NCBI RefSeq assembly: GCF_030161255.1
Contig: NZ_BSPX01000049.1
Span: forward strand, 1-35,161
Origin: Zoogloea oryzae
Lineage (GTDB): Bacteria > Pseudomonadota > Gammaproteobacteria > Burkholderiales > Rhodocyclaceae
Direction of reading: 5' to 3'
DNA: 35,161 bases
Under the pieces are notes generated by a model that did not search any database, was not told the origin of the DNA, and worked only from the letters and a program-made list of their open reading frames with translations. Of this stretch, positions 23,171-33,013 are shown one piece after another. Made by a program: the position numbers and the translations under genes. Position 1 is the first letter of the stretch; each line of letters begins with the position of its first letter.

Positions 23171-24727
23171 ATGAAAAAACTGTTCGCAGCCCTGATCGCC
23201 TCGGTGGCGGTCAGCTTTGCGGGTTCTGCGCTGGCCCAGGACAAGGCGGAGGCTCCGGCCGCCGCTGCGGCCGCGCCTGCAGTGACCGCGCCTGCGCCCG
23301 CCGCCGACGCCAAGCCCGCCGAAGCCCCGGTTGCCGCCAAGGCCGCCGAAGCGGCGGCCCCCGCTGCCGAGGCCAAGGCGGCCGAAGCTGCTCCGGCCGA
23401 AGCGGCGCCGGCGCCCGTCCCCAACAAGGGTGACAACGCCTGGCTGTTCGTCTCGACCGCCTTCGTGATCCTGATGTCCGTCCCCGGCCTGGCCCTGTTC
23501 TACGGTGGCCTGGTGCGTGCCAAGAACATGCTGTCGGTGCTCCTGCAGGTGTTCGCGGTGTTCTCGCTGATCAGCGTGCTGTGGGTCCTCTACGGCTACT
23601 CCATCGCCTTCACCGAAGGCAGCGCCTTCTTCGGCAGCCTCGACAAGGTCTTCCTGAAGGGCATCACGCCGGATTCCGTCGCCGCCACCTTCACCAAGGG
23701 CGTGGTCGTCTCGGAACTCATCTACGTGGCCTTCCAGGGCGCCTTCGCGGCGATCACCGTCGGCCTGATCCTCGGCGCCTTCGCCGAGCGCATCAAGTTC
23801 TCGGCGGTGCTGCTGTTCTCGGTGCTGTGGTTCACCTTCTCCTACCTGCCGGTCGCGCACATGGTCTGGTACTGGGCTGGCCCGGATGCCTACACCTCCG
23901 CTGAAGCGGCCGATGCCGCCACTGCGACGGCTGGCTTCCTGTTCCAGAAGGGCGCCCTCGACTTCGCCGGCGGCACCGTGGTGCACATCAACGCCGCCGT
24001 GGCCGGCCTGGTGGGTGCCTTCATGGTTGGCAAGCGCATCGGCTTCGGTCGCGAATCCTTCGCCCCGCACAGCCTGACCCTGACCATCGTCGGCGCCTCG
24101 CTGCTGTGGGTGGGCTGGTTCGGCTTCAACGCCGGTTCCGCCCTGGAAGCCAACGGCGTTGCCGCCCTGGCCTTCGTGAATACCTGGGTGGCCACCGCTG
24201 CCGCGGCCTTCGCCTGGCTGATGGCTGAATGGATCATCAAGGGCAAGCCGAGCGGCCTGGGCGCTGCGTCCGGTGCCGTTGCCGGTCTGGTGGCGATCAC
24301 CCCGGCTGCCGGCTTCGTCGGCGTGGTGGGTGCGGTCGTGATCGGCCTGCTGGCTGGTGTGGTCTGCCTGTGGGGTGTGAATGGCCTGAAGCGCATGCTC
24401 GGTGCCGATGACTCCCTCGACGTGTTCGGCGTGCATGGCGTCGGCGGCATCCTCGGTGCGATCCTGACCGGCGTGTTTGCGTCCCCGTCCCTCGGCGGCG
24501 CTGGCATCTGGGACTACGTCGGCAACAAGGTGGCTGACGGCTACTCGATCGCCGACCAGGTCATCATCCAGGCGACCGCCGTCGGCATCACCATCGTGTG
24601 GTCTGCCGTCGTCGCCTTCATCGCCTACAAGCTGGTGGATATGTTCATCGGTCTGCGGGTGCCGGAAGACGAAGAGCGCGAAGGCCTCGACATCACCTCC
24701 CACGGCGAAACCGCGTACCACATGTAA
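23171..24727 (+). CDS. amtB: ammonium channel AmtB with Ala/Pro-rich N-terminal linker
   Basis: This 518-residue inner-membrane ammonium channel has signal peptide MKKLFAALIASVAVSFAGSALA. An unusual low-complexity stretch follows at residues 24-84, rich in Ala, Pro, Glu and Lys, before the first channel helix at about 90. Eleven spans follow. The pore has the twin His in GGTVVHINAAVAGLVG and FGVHGVGGILGA, the Phe gate in FQGAFAAIT, and Asp in LDFAGG. The C-tail LRVPEDEEREGLDITSHGETAYHM is the conserved GlnK-docking end. The start is 14 bases after glnK. The linker would lie in the periplasm because Amt N-termini are outside; its role is unknown. Confidence 0.95.
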   Translation: MKKLFAALIASVAVSFAGSALAQDKAEAPAAAAAAPAVTAPAPAADAKPAEAPVAAKAAEAAAPAAEAKAAEAAPAEAAPAPVPNKGDNAWLFVSTAFVILMSVPGLALFYGGLVRAKNMLSVLLQVFAVFSLISVLWVLYGYSIAFTEGSAFFGSLDKVFLKGITPDSVAATFTKGVVVSELIYVAFQGAFAAITVGLILGAFAERIKFSAVLLFSVLWFTFSYLPVAHMVWYWAGPDAYTSAEAADAATATAGFLFQKGALDFAGGTVVHINAAVAGLVGAFMVGKRIGFGRESFAPHSLTLTIVGASLLWVGWFGFNAGSALEANGVAALAFVNTWVATAAAAFAWLMAEWIIKGKPSGLGAASGAVAGLVAITPAAGFVGVVGAVVIGLLAGVVCLWGVNGLKRMLGADDSLDVFGVHGVGGILGAILTGVFASPSLGGAGIWDYVGNKVADGYSIADQVIIQATAVGITIVWSAVVAFIAYKLVDMFIGLRVPEDEEREGLDITSHGETAYHM

Positions 24728-24755
24728 GCGGCTTTCCTCCGGTAGCAAGCAGAGC

Positions 24756-24783
24756 GGGCGCCTTCGGGCGCCCGTCCTGTTTT
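24756..24783 (+). terminator. terminator of the porin-glnK-amtB operon
   Basis: GGGCGCC (24756-24762) pairs with GGCGCCC (24767-24773) across a TTCG tetraloop and is followed by GTCCTGTTTT. It begins 29 bases after the amtB stop. Confidence 0.82.
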
Positions 24784-24888
24784 CGGGGCAGGCCTGCAGG
24801 ATGGGCGACAACCTGCTAGTCTCCGCCGGTTTTCTTATCGACGGGCGCGGACGCGGGCCATCCCGGACCCCGGCGCACCCGAACACGC

Positions 24889-25365
24889 ATGGACAAGTAC
24901 GAACAGTTCAAGATCGAGCAGGACGCCCTGCTCAAGGCGCTGGCCGAGAACGGCCCCAGCGAAAATCTCATGCAGCGCATGCAGGCGCTCTACAAGGATG
25001 CCTGCCTCGTCATCGCCCTCGGCCCCTGCAACGCCGTCGAACGCCCGCCCGAAGCGGAAGTGCGCGAATACGCCGACGAGCAGGATTTTGCCGCCTACGT
25101 CGAAACCTATGTGATTGCCGTGCAGAGCGGCGAGATGGCGCGCATTTTCAACATGGAGCAGTGGGGCCGGGTCGCCTTCGAATACGAGGCGGTGGATGTG
25201 GATGGCAAGCTCTGCCCGGGCGTGGCGGTGAGCTGGAGCAACAAGATCGCCTTCCTGGCCGGCGGCAAGGACGGCAGCTTCGACGCCCAGCTCGACGCGA
25301 TGGCCGGCGCCCTGGCCGAGCGGCTGTCCGCCCGCTGGTATCGCTGGCAGGTCCGGCTGGTGTGA
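24889..25365 (+). CDS. uncharacterised conserved protein
   Basis: This 158-residue, acidic, soluble protein has no signal peptide or membrane segment. It begins MDKYEQFKIEQDALLKALAENGPSENLMQRMQAL, a helical region. Then come FAAYVETYVIAVQSGEMARIFNMEQWGRVAFEYEAV and a C-terminal WSNKIAFLAGGKDGSFDAQLDAM. I do not recognise a family. The ribosome-binding site is weak. It sits alone between the amtB terminator and trmA on the same strand. Confidence 0.6.
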   Translation: MDKYEQFKIEQDALLKALAENGPSENLMQRMQALYKDACLVIALGPCNAVERPPEAEVREYADEQDFAAYVETYVIAVQSGEMARIFNMEQWGRVAFEYEAVDVDGKLCPGVAVSWSNKIAFLAGGKDGSFDAQLDAMAGALAERLSARWYRWQVRLV

Positions 25366-25482
25366 CGCGGGCCTGGCCGGGGGCGGCGTTTTCCCTTGTC
25401 CCGTCGACAGGCGTATATTCCGCCCCTCGCCCCCACCCTTATTTGTGATCGGACCGGCCCCGTCGGCCGTTCCGTGCGTGAC

Positions 25483-26592
25483 ATGCCCCTGCCCAGTTTC
25501 AACCCCGCCGACTACCCCGCCCAGCTTGCCGACAAGGTGGCGCGCTACAAGGCTGATTTCGCCGCCTTCGGGCTGCCCGAGCCGGCGGTCTTCGAATCCG
25601 CGCGGGAGGCCTATCGCCTGCGCGCCGAGTTCCGCATGTGGCACGAGGGCCCGCGGGTCGACTACGCCATGTTCGACCCGGCCGACCCCAAGCAGGCCAT
25701 CGTGCTCGACGCCTTTGCGCCCGCTGCCGGCCCCATCGCCGCTGCGATGCCGGTGCTGCGCGACCGGCTGATGGCCAGCGAGCCCCTCAAGCGCAAGATC
25801 TTCCAGGTGGAGTTTCTCGCCACGCTGTCCGGCGAGCTGATGATCAGCCTGGTCTATCACCGCCCGCTGGACGACGCCTGGCAGGCCGCTGCCGAAGCCC
25901 TGGCCGCCGACATGGGCGTGCAGCTCATCGGGCGCAGCCGCAAGCAGAAGATCGTCATCGGCCGCGACTGGCTGCTGGAGGAGTTCGAGCTCGATGGTCG
26001 CCAGCTCAAATACAAGCAGATCGAAGGCAGCTTCACCCAGCCCAACGGCGGCGTTAACCGCCAGATGCTCGGCTGGGCCCGCGCCCAGGCGGCCGGCATC
26101 GGTGGCGACCTGCTGGAGCTGTACTGCGGCAACGGCAACTTCACCATCGCCCTGGCGCCGCTGTTCGGCCGCGTGCTGGCCACCGAGATGAGCAAGCCCT
26201 CGGTGCAGGCCGCCCAGTTCAACCTCGAAGCCAACGGTGTGGCCAACGTGACCATGGTGCGCATGGCCAGCCAGGAGATCAGCGACGCGCTGGCCGGTGG
26301 CCGCGAATACCGCCGCATGCAGGGCGTCGATCTGGCCGCCTACCGCTTCTCGACCCTGTTCGTCGATCCGCCCCGCAGCGGCCTCGACGCCGGCACCGTC
26401 GCCCTGGCCCGGGGTTTCGACCACATCCTGTACATCTCCTGCAATCCCAATACCTTGCAGGAAAACGTCGCGGCGCTCCACGACACCCACGAGATCGCCG
26501 CCGCCGCGGCCTTCGACCAGTTTCCCTACACCCATCACCTCGAGTGCGGCCTGCTGCTGAAGCGCCGCGCCGCCGCCAAGGCACCCGCATGA
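25483..26592 (+). CDS. trmA: tRNA (uracil-5-)-methyltransferase TrmA
   Basis: This 369-residue enzyme methylates U54 of tRNA with SAM to make ribothymidine. It starts MPLPSFNPADYPAQLADKVARY. Seen motifs are FRMWHEGPRVDYAMFD (N-terminal TrmA signature), QPNGGVNRQML, SAM-binding LLELYCGNGNFTIAL, VDPPRSGLD (motif IV) and the catalytic nucleophile in YISCNPNTLQEN. The C-terminal FPYTHHLECGLLL holds the catalytic base region. It lacks the four-Cys iron-sulfur cluster of RlmC/RlmD, so it is TrmA. Its stop overlaps the ATG of the following zinc-ribbon gene (ATGA). Confidence 0.94.
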   Translation: MPLPSFNPADYPAQLADKVARYKADFAAFGLPEPAVFESAREAYRLRAEFRMWHEGPRVDYAMFDPADPKQAIVLDAFAPAAGPIAAAMPVLRDRLMASEPLKRKIFQVEFLATLSGELMISLVYHRPLDDAWQAAAEALAADMGVQLIGRSRKQKIVIGRDWLLEEFELDGRQLKYKQIEGSFTQPNGGVNRQMLGWARAQAAGIGGDLLELYCGNGNFTIALAPLFGRVLATEMSKPSVQAAQFNLEANGVANVTMVRMASQEISDALAGGREYRRMQGVDLAAYRFSTLFVDPPRSGLDAGTVALARGFDHILYISCNPNTLQENVAALHDTHEIAAAAAFDQFPYTHHLECGLLLKRRAAAKAPA

Positions 26593-26921
26593 GCAGCCTG
26601 CCCAAGTGCCCCCAGTGTTCGTCCGAATTCACCTATGAAGACGGCGACAACTTCGTCTGCCCCGAATGCGCCCACGAATGGCCCAAGGCCGCGCCGGTCG
26701 AAGAGGCCAAGGTGGTGCGCGACGCCAATGGCAACGTGCTGCAGGACGGCGACAGCGTGACCGTGATCAAGGATCTGAAGGTCAAGGGCTCGTCGTCGGT
26801 CGTCAAGGTTGGCACCAAGGTCAAGAACATCCGCCTGGTGGATGGCGACCACGACATCGACTGCAAGATCGACGGTTTCGGCGCCATGCAGCTCAAGTCG
26901 GAGTTCGTGAAGAAGGCCTGA
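26589..26921 (+). CDS. PhnA/YjdM family zinc-ribbon protein
   Basis: This 110-residue protein matches the alkylphosphonate-uptake-named PhnA (YjdM) family. It has an N-terminal zinc ribbon (CPQCSSEFTYEDGDNFVCPECAHEW, two CxxC pairs) followed by the conserved DANGNVLQDGDSVTVIKDLKVKGSSSVVKVGTKVKNIRLV, an SH3-like barrel. The family name is historical and phosphonate use is not established for it. Its start is fused by ATGA overlap to the trmA stop, and an unknown gene follows 8 bases after it, so the three form an operon. Confidence 0.88.
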   Translation: MSSLPKCPQCSSEFTYEDGDNFVCPECAHEWPKAAPVEEAKVVRDANGNVLQDGDSVTVIKDLKVKGSSSVVKVGTKVKNIRLVDGDHDIDCKIDGFGAMQLKSEFVKKA

Positions 26922-26929
26922 GCGGCGCC

Positions 26930-27946
26930 ATGGGGCTGCTCGACTGGCTGTTCGGCACGCGGCACGGCGAATGTGCCGGCGAAGCCCGGCGCGACGAGGC
27001 CCTCGAACAGCTGATCGACGCCATCGATCCCCGCCTGCATCTACTGGCGGACGCCCGGGCGCGGCTCTGCCCGGTCGTCGGCGTGGCCCTCGATTACGCC
27101 GATGGTGTTGCCGCGGGGCTTGTCCCGTGCGTCGACACCCAGCCGGAAAGCTGGGCCGCCAGTCCGGTGCTGCGCGCATTCTTCGTGCGTCCCGCCGAGG
27201 TGGCCGACACCCTCTCCACCAGCCCTGATCTGCGGGACTTCCTCGCCTCGCCCGCCGCCGAAGGCCTGGAACAGGTGTTCTGTGTGCTCGCCGCCACGCG
27301 CAGCGAGCACACCGTCCTCGGCCCGGCCCTCGAGGGCGAGTTCCTGCGTCAGGACGTCGCCCGGCAGACGGTCAGCTTCAATCACTTCCGGCTGTTCGGC
27401 TTTTCCGCCAGCGAGGCGGCGCTGCGCCGGCGGGTGGCCGACATCGTGCTCGAAGGGCTGGTCCTCGCCGCGCTGCGCAGGGTTGCGGCGCGCCAGCAGC
27501 AGGGCGAGCGGCTGGCCTTCGCCCAGCGCCTGCTGCGTGCGCGGGTGGCGCTCGTCGAGCAGAGCCGCGCCGGGCTCGATGCGCTCGAGTGCGGTTCGTG
27601 GCAGGGGCGCGATCTGGCGGATCTGCGCGCCCGACTCGCTGCCAACGCGGCCGAGCTGCACGCCCTCGAGGCGGCCGGCAGCGGCCTGGAGGCGACCATC
27701 GACACGGTCGTCGCCACCCTCACCGATGCCGCCACGGTGATCCACGCCGAGAACCTGTGCCTGCACCTGGACGCGATGAACGTCGTCGTCCCGCCCGAAC
27801 ACCCCGGCGCCCGCACGGTGCCGCTGCTGGCCTTTTCCACCGCCACGCCCGGCACGTCGCGCCGGGTGGCCTTCGGGGCGTGCGTGCCTCGCGCCAGCGT
27901 GGCTGCGCGGCGGATCGACTGGGATGTCGGCATGCGCCTGCTGTAG
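26930..27946 (+). CDS. uncharacterised protein in trmA-phnA operon
   Basis: This 338-residue protein has no signal peptide and begins MGLLDWLFGTRHGECAGEARRDEALEQLID. The central part is helical and Arg/Leu/Ala-rich, with likely coiled coil around EGLVLAALRRVAARQQQGERLAFAQRLLRARVALVEQS and ARLAANAAELHALEAAGSGLEATIDTV. The C-terminus LDAMNVVVPPEHPGARTVPLLAFSTATPG is different and perhaps a separate domain. I recognise no family. It is the last gene of the operon. A hairpin lies about 20 bases after it. Confidence 0.6.
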   Translation: MGLLDWLFGTRHGECAGEARRDEALEQLIDAIDPRLHLLADARARLCPVVGVALDYADGVAAGLVPCVDTQPESWAASPVLRAFFVRPAEVADTLSTSPDLRDFLASPAAEGLEQVFCVLAATRSEHTVLGPALEGEFLRQDVARQTVSFNHFRLFGFSASEAALRRRVADIVLEGLVLAALRRVAARQQQGERLAFAQRLLRARVALVEQSRAGLDALECGSWQGRDLADLRARLAANAAELHALEAAGSGLEATIDTVVATLTDAATVIHAENLCLHLDAMNVVVPPEHPGARTVPLLAFSTATPGTSRRVAFGACVPRASVAARRIDWDVGMRLL

Positions 27947-27966
27947 GCCGGCGACGGGCAATGAAA

Positions 27967-27987
27967 AGCCGGCCTCGCGGGCCGGCT
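27967..27987 (-). terminator. hairpin terminator between convergent genes, best for purU
   Basis: AGCCGGCC (27967-27974) pairs with GGCCGGCT (27980-27987) over a five-base loop. On the minus strand TTTTC follows directly, which suits purU. On the plus strand it could also end the trmA operon, but with no T-run. Confidence 0.65.
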
Positions 27988-28011
27988 CGTGGGCTGGTGG
28001 CGAATCCGCCG

Positions 28012-28887
28012 TCAGCGGAACACGACGGTCTTGTTGCCGTGGATCAGCACCCGGTCTTCGAGGTGATAGCGCAGGCCGCGGGCCAGCACGGCCTTCTCGA
28101 TATCCTTGCCGTAGCGGACCATGTCCTCGACCGAATCGGAGTGGTCGATGCGGATCACGTCCTGCTCGACGATCGGCCCCTGGTCAAGGTCGGCGGTGAC
28201 GTAGTGGCAGGTGGCGCCGATCAGCTTGACGCCCTTGGTGTAGGCCTGGTGGTAGGGCTTGGCGCCGACGAAGCTCGGGAGGAAGCTGTGGTGGATGTTG
28301 AGGATCTTGCCCGGGTGGGCGGCGCACAGCTCCGGCGACAGGATCTGCATGTAGCGCGCCAGCACCATGGTGTCGCCGCGGGATTCCTCGAACAGGCGCT
28401 GCACCTCGGCGTAGGCCTGGGCCTTGTTGTCGGGGGTGACGGGCACGTGGTGGAAGGGGATGCCGTGCCATTCCACAAAACCGCGGAAGGTCTCGTGGTT
28501 GGAGATCACGCAGGGGATCTCGATGTCGAGCTCCTTCGACTGCCAGCGGGCCAGCAGGTCGTAGAGGCAGTGTTCCTGCTTGGACACGAGGATCACGACG
28601 CGCTTCTTGACCGCCGAGTCGGTGATCTTCCAGTCCATGTTCAGCTCTTCGGCGATCGGGCGGAAACGCTCGCGGAACTCGGAGAGCATGAAGGGCAGCG
28701 AGTCGGCGCGGATCTCGATGCGCATGAAGTAGCGCCCGCGGTTGTCGGCGTCGACGGCCGGCTCGGCGTGGAGGGCGGTTTCGAGGATCCAGCCCTTGTG
28801 CTCGGCGATGAAGCCGGAGACCTTGGCGACGATGCCGGTGCGGTCGGGGCAGGAGGCGGAGAGCGTGAAGAAGCGTTCGCGGTGCAT
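28012..28887 (-). CDS. purU: formyltetrahydrofolate deformylase PurU
   Basis: This 291-residue enzyme hydrolyses 10-formyl-tetrahydrofolate to tetrahydrofolate and formate. It has an N-terminal ACT domain (FTLSASCPDRTGIVAKVSGFIAEHKGWI) and a formyltransferase-fold catalytic domain. The catalytic region has ILNIHHSFLPSFVGAKPYHQAY with the conserved Asn-His, and GATCHYVTADLDQGPIVEQ with the conserved Asp. The start MHRERFFTLSASCPDRTG fits homologues. thrH lies 55 bases upstream on the same strand, so they may be co-transcribed. Confidence 0.95.
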   Translation of the reverse strand: MHRERFFTLSASCPDRTGIVAKVSGFIAEHKGWILETALHAEPAVDADNRGRYFMRIEIRADSLPFMLSEFRERFRPIAEELNMDWKITDSAVKKRVVILVSKQEHCLYDLLARWQSKELDIEIPCVISNHETFRGFVEWHGIPFHHVPVTPDNKAQAYAEVQRLFEESRGDTMVLARYMQILSPELCAAHPGKILNIHHSFLPSFVGAKPYHQAYTKGVKLIGATCHYVTADLDQGPIVEQDVIRIDHSDSVEDMVRYGKDIEKAVLARGLRYHLEDRVLIHGNKTVVFR

Positions 28888-28942
28888 GGTGGGTCCGGCA
28901 CCGGCCGGCGGCGCAGGGCCGCGGCCGGGTGCTGTGGGTGGA

Positions 28943-29551
28943 TCAGATGCGGGCGGAGGCGGCGCGGATCTGGGCCATCAGGCCGCTGTATTCGCGCTCG
29001 ACGGGGAACTGCGGGAACTCGGCGATGACGTTATCCGGCGCGCGGAACAGGATGCCGGCGTTGGCTTCCTTGAGCATCGCGGTGTCGTTGTACGAATCAC
29101 CCGCGGCGATGACCTTGAAGTTGATTTCCTTGAAGCGCTGGACGGCTTCCTTCTTCTGGTTGGCCATGCGCAGGTGGTAGTTCACCAGATAGCCCTCGGC
29201 GTCGGCTTCGAGCTTGTGGCAGAACAGCGTGGGCATGCCCAGCTGCTGCATCAGCGGCATCGCGAATTCGTAGAAGGTGTCGGACAGGATGATGACCTGG
29301 AAATCCTGGCGCAGCGCGTCGAGGAAATCCTTGGCGCCGGGTTCGGGGCCCATCTCGGAGATGACCTTCTGGATGTCGGGCAGGCCCAGCTTGTGCTGCT
29401 TGAGCAGGTCCAGGCGGTACTTCATCAGCTTGTCGTAGTCGGGCTCGTCGCGGGTGGTGCGACGCAGTTCGGGGATGCCGGTGCGCTCCGCGAATTCGAT
29501 CCAGATTTCAGGGACGAGGACACCTTCGAGGTCGAGACAGACGAGTTGCAC
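28943..29551 (-). CDS. thrH: bifunctional phosphoserine phosphatase/homoserine phosphotransferase ThrH
   Basis: This 202-residue haloacid-dehalogenase-fold enzyme removes phosphate from phosphoserine and can transfer it to homoserine, as shown for the Pseudomonas aeruginosa homologue. Motif I is CLDLEGVLVPE, with Glu in the second acidic position, a ThrH trait. Motif II is VIILSDTFYEF. The remaining motifs are the conserved Lys of NQKKEAVQRF and AAGDSYNDTAML. The start is GTG at 29551, supported by GGAG nine bases upstream. It lies next to purU, which makes a one-carbon/serine metabolic link plausible. Confidence 0.93.
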   Translation of the reverse strand: MQLVCLDLEGVLVPEIWIEFAERTGIPELRRTTRDEPDYDKLMKYRLDLLKQHKLGLPDIQKVISEMGPEPGAKDFLDALRQDFQVIILSDTFYEFAMPLMQQLGMPTLFCHKLEADAEGYLVNYHLRMANQKKEAVQRFKEINFKVIAAGDSYNDTAMLKEANAGILFRAPDNVIAEFPQFPVEREYSGLMAQIRAASARI

Positions 29552-29656
29552 GGCGGGTAGCTCCAGATTACGACGGTTGATTTTGGCGAAAGGGCGATTC
29601 TAGCAAACAGACCGGCACGGCTTATGCCGAATCCGTCGCGATTGGTGACGCAGGGT

Positions 29657-31567
<1,911 letters not shown>

Positions 31568-31637
31568 GGGAGCGCAGGAAACAAAGCAGCAAATCCGGTA
31601 TTGTAGGCGGTTCCGTTGTCCATCGCCCCGCTGCACC

Positions 31638-32288
31638 ATGCGCCTGCCCGTTTCTGCCGCCCTTTGCGCCCTCTTTCTAGCCGGTCCGGCCCTCGCCGCC
31701 GACGAGCCGGCCCCCGACATGGCCCGTGCCGCCGCGCTGCGCACCGAGGCGGGCACGATCCGCGATGCCGCCGAGGCGCGCTTCAGCGACGAGGAGATCG
31801 ATTGCTACAAGCGCTTCCTGGTCAATCGCTGCCTCGATCAGGCCAAGGAGCGCCGCGTGCTGGAGATCCGCCGCGCCCGCCAGATGGACCTGGAAGCCGG
31901 CCGCATCGAGCTGGCCGACAAGAACCGCCGCTACACCGAACGCAAGACCGAAGAGGCCGCCACCGCGCCCCAGAAGGCCGTCGAGCGCGCCGAAACCGAA
32001 GCCCGCAACCGCGCCGAGACCGAGGAGCGCCTGCGTCACCTGTCCGAAAAGGACGCCGAGCGCATCCGCAACGAGCAGGAAGCCAAATCCCGCGGGATGC
32101 GCGAGGCCGAGGAGCGCAACCGCCACGAGGCCGCCGAGGCCAAGCGCCGCGCCGACGAGGCCGAAGCCGCCGCCCGCCGCGCCGAACAGGCCCGCGGCGA
32201 CAAGGCCGACTACGAAGAGCGGGCGGCGAAGAACGCCGAGAAGAAGGCCGAGAAGGCGAAGAAGGCGGCCGAGCAGCAGCCCAAGTAG
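31638..32288 (+). CDS. secreted coiled-coil protein, TolA-like composition
   Basis: This 216-residue protein has signal peptide MRLPVSAALCALFLAGPALA, then a short region with two Cys (EIDCYKRFLVNRCLDQAKERR). From about residue 60 to the end it is almost only Ala, Glu, Lys and Arg in a long coiled coil (for example ERAETEARNRAETEERLRHL). This resembles the middle of TolA, but there is no membrane anchor or TolA C-terminal domain. The role is unknown. It is divergent from the ABC-F gene over 70 bases. A hairpin terminator follows the stop. Confidence 0.7.
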   Translation: MRLPVSAALCALFLAGPALAADEPAPDMARAAALRTEAGTIRDAAEARFSDEEIDCYKRFLVNRCLDQAKERRVLEIRRARQMDLEAGRIELADKNRRYTERKTEEAATAPQKAVERAETEARNRAETEERLRHLSEKDAERIRNEQEAKSRGMREAEERNRHEAAEAKRRADEAEAAARRAEQARGDKADYEERAAKNAEKKAEKAKKAAEQQPK

Positions 32289-32313
32289 GCGCTGACGGTC
32301 CGGAAAAGAAAAC

Positions 32314-32335
32314 GGGGGCCTCATCGCCCCCTTTT
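32314..32335. terminator. bidirectional terminator between convergent genes
   Basis: GGGGGC (32314-32319) pairs with GCCCCC (32326-32331) over a six-base loop. TTTT follows on the plus strand and GTTTTCTTTTCC on the minus strand, so it can end both the coiled-coil gene and the lipoprotein gene. Confidence 0.8.
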
Positions 32336-32356
32336 GTCGTTAGCCGCGTTGCGGAC

Positions 32357-32878
32357 TCAATCGAGCCGGACGAGCTTGTCGCGCAGCGCCACAGGGACGT
32401 CCGGCAGCAGCATCACGCTGATGCTGCCGTCGGTGGCGGTGTTGTTGTGGGCGCCGGGGGCCGGAGCCGTGGCGGGGTTGGCCGGCAGGCTGGTGTCCAG
32501 CGTGTCGGGCGACAGCGTGTACATCCCGCCGTTGAGCGGATCGACGATCAGCCAGCCGATCAGGCCGCCGAACAGCAGGTTGCCGCCGATGTACCAGCCG
32601 TTGGGGGCGGACGTGATGGGGATGTTCTGGGTGACGTAGCCATCCTTCGACAGGGTGACATTGAACTCCTTCTTGCCGAGGTAGCGCCCGTTGCTCTTGT
32701 TGAGCGTCACCGAGGTGGGTGTCTGGCCGGCGAACACATGGGCGCCGGTCTCGTCGGAGACGAGGATCTTCGCTTCGCTCGGGGTGCTGGTGATGGGAAT
32801 GGTCTGCGTGGGCGACCCGATGATGGTGGCGCAGGCGTTCAGGGTGAGCGCCGCGGCCGCGATCAGCACTTTCTTCAT
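32357..32878 (-). CDS. PEGA-like lipoprotein
   Basis: This 173-residue protein has lipoprotein signal MKKVLIAAAALTLNAC with Cys16 as lipidation site. The mature part has a PEGA-like beta unit: ITSTPSEAKILVSDETGAHVFAGQTPTSVTLNKSNGRYLGKKEFNVTLSKDGYVTQNIPI. A Gly/hydrophobic segment follows (IGGNLLFGGLIGWLIVDPLNGGMYTLSP), typical of such lipoproteins. A Pro/Ala linker then leads to a short C-terminal part. PEGA domains bind surface ligands in S-layer-type contexts; the role here is unknown. It converges with the coiled-coil gene. Confidence 0.75.
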   Translation of the reverse strand: MKKVLIAAAALTLNACATIIGSPTQTIPITSTPSEAKILVSDETGAHVFAGQTPTSVTLNKSNGRYLGKKEFNVTLSKDGYVTQNIPITSAPNGWYIGGNLLFGGLIGWLIVDPLNGGMYTLSPDTLDTSLPANPATAPAPGAHNNTATDGSISVMLLPDVPVALRDKLVRLD

Positions 32879-33013
32879 GGGCTATTCCGATTTGTTATGG
32901 ATTCAACGCGCCAGCACGCCGTTTGGGCATGGGTGATGCGCCGGCGCGCCATTCTAGCGGCTGGGCCAGATCGGGAAAATTGAGCGAAAGTAATAGGCGG
33001 CGCCCGCAGGCGC

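Noticed and set aside
23030..24886. A 618-codon open frame opposite amtB
   Set aside because: Antisense to amtB and glnK, His/Gly-rich and unlike any protein family.
25394..25419. Possible sigma-70 promoter (TATATT) before trmA
   Set aside because: No acceptable -35 hexamer at 16-18 bases; the match is too weak to annotate.
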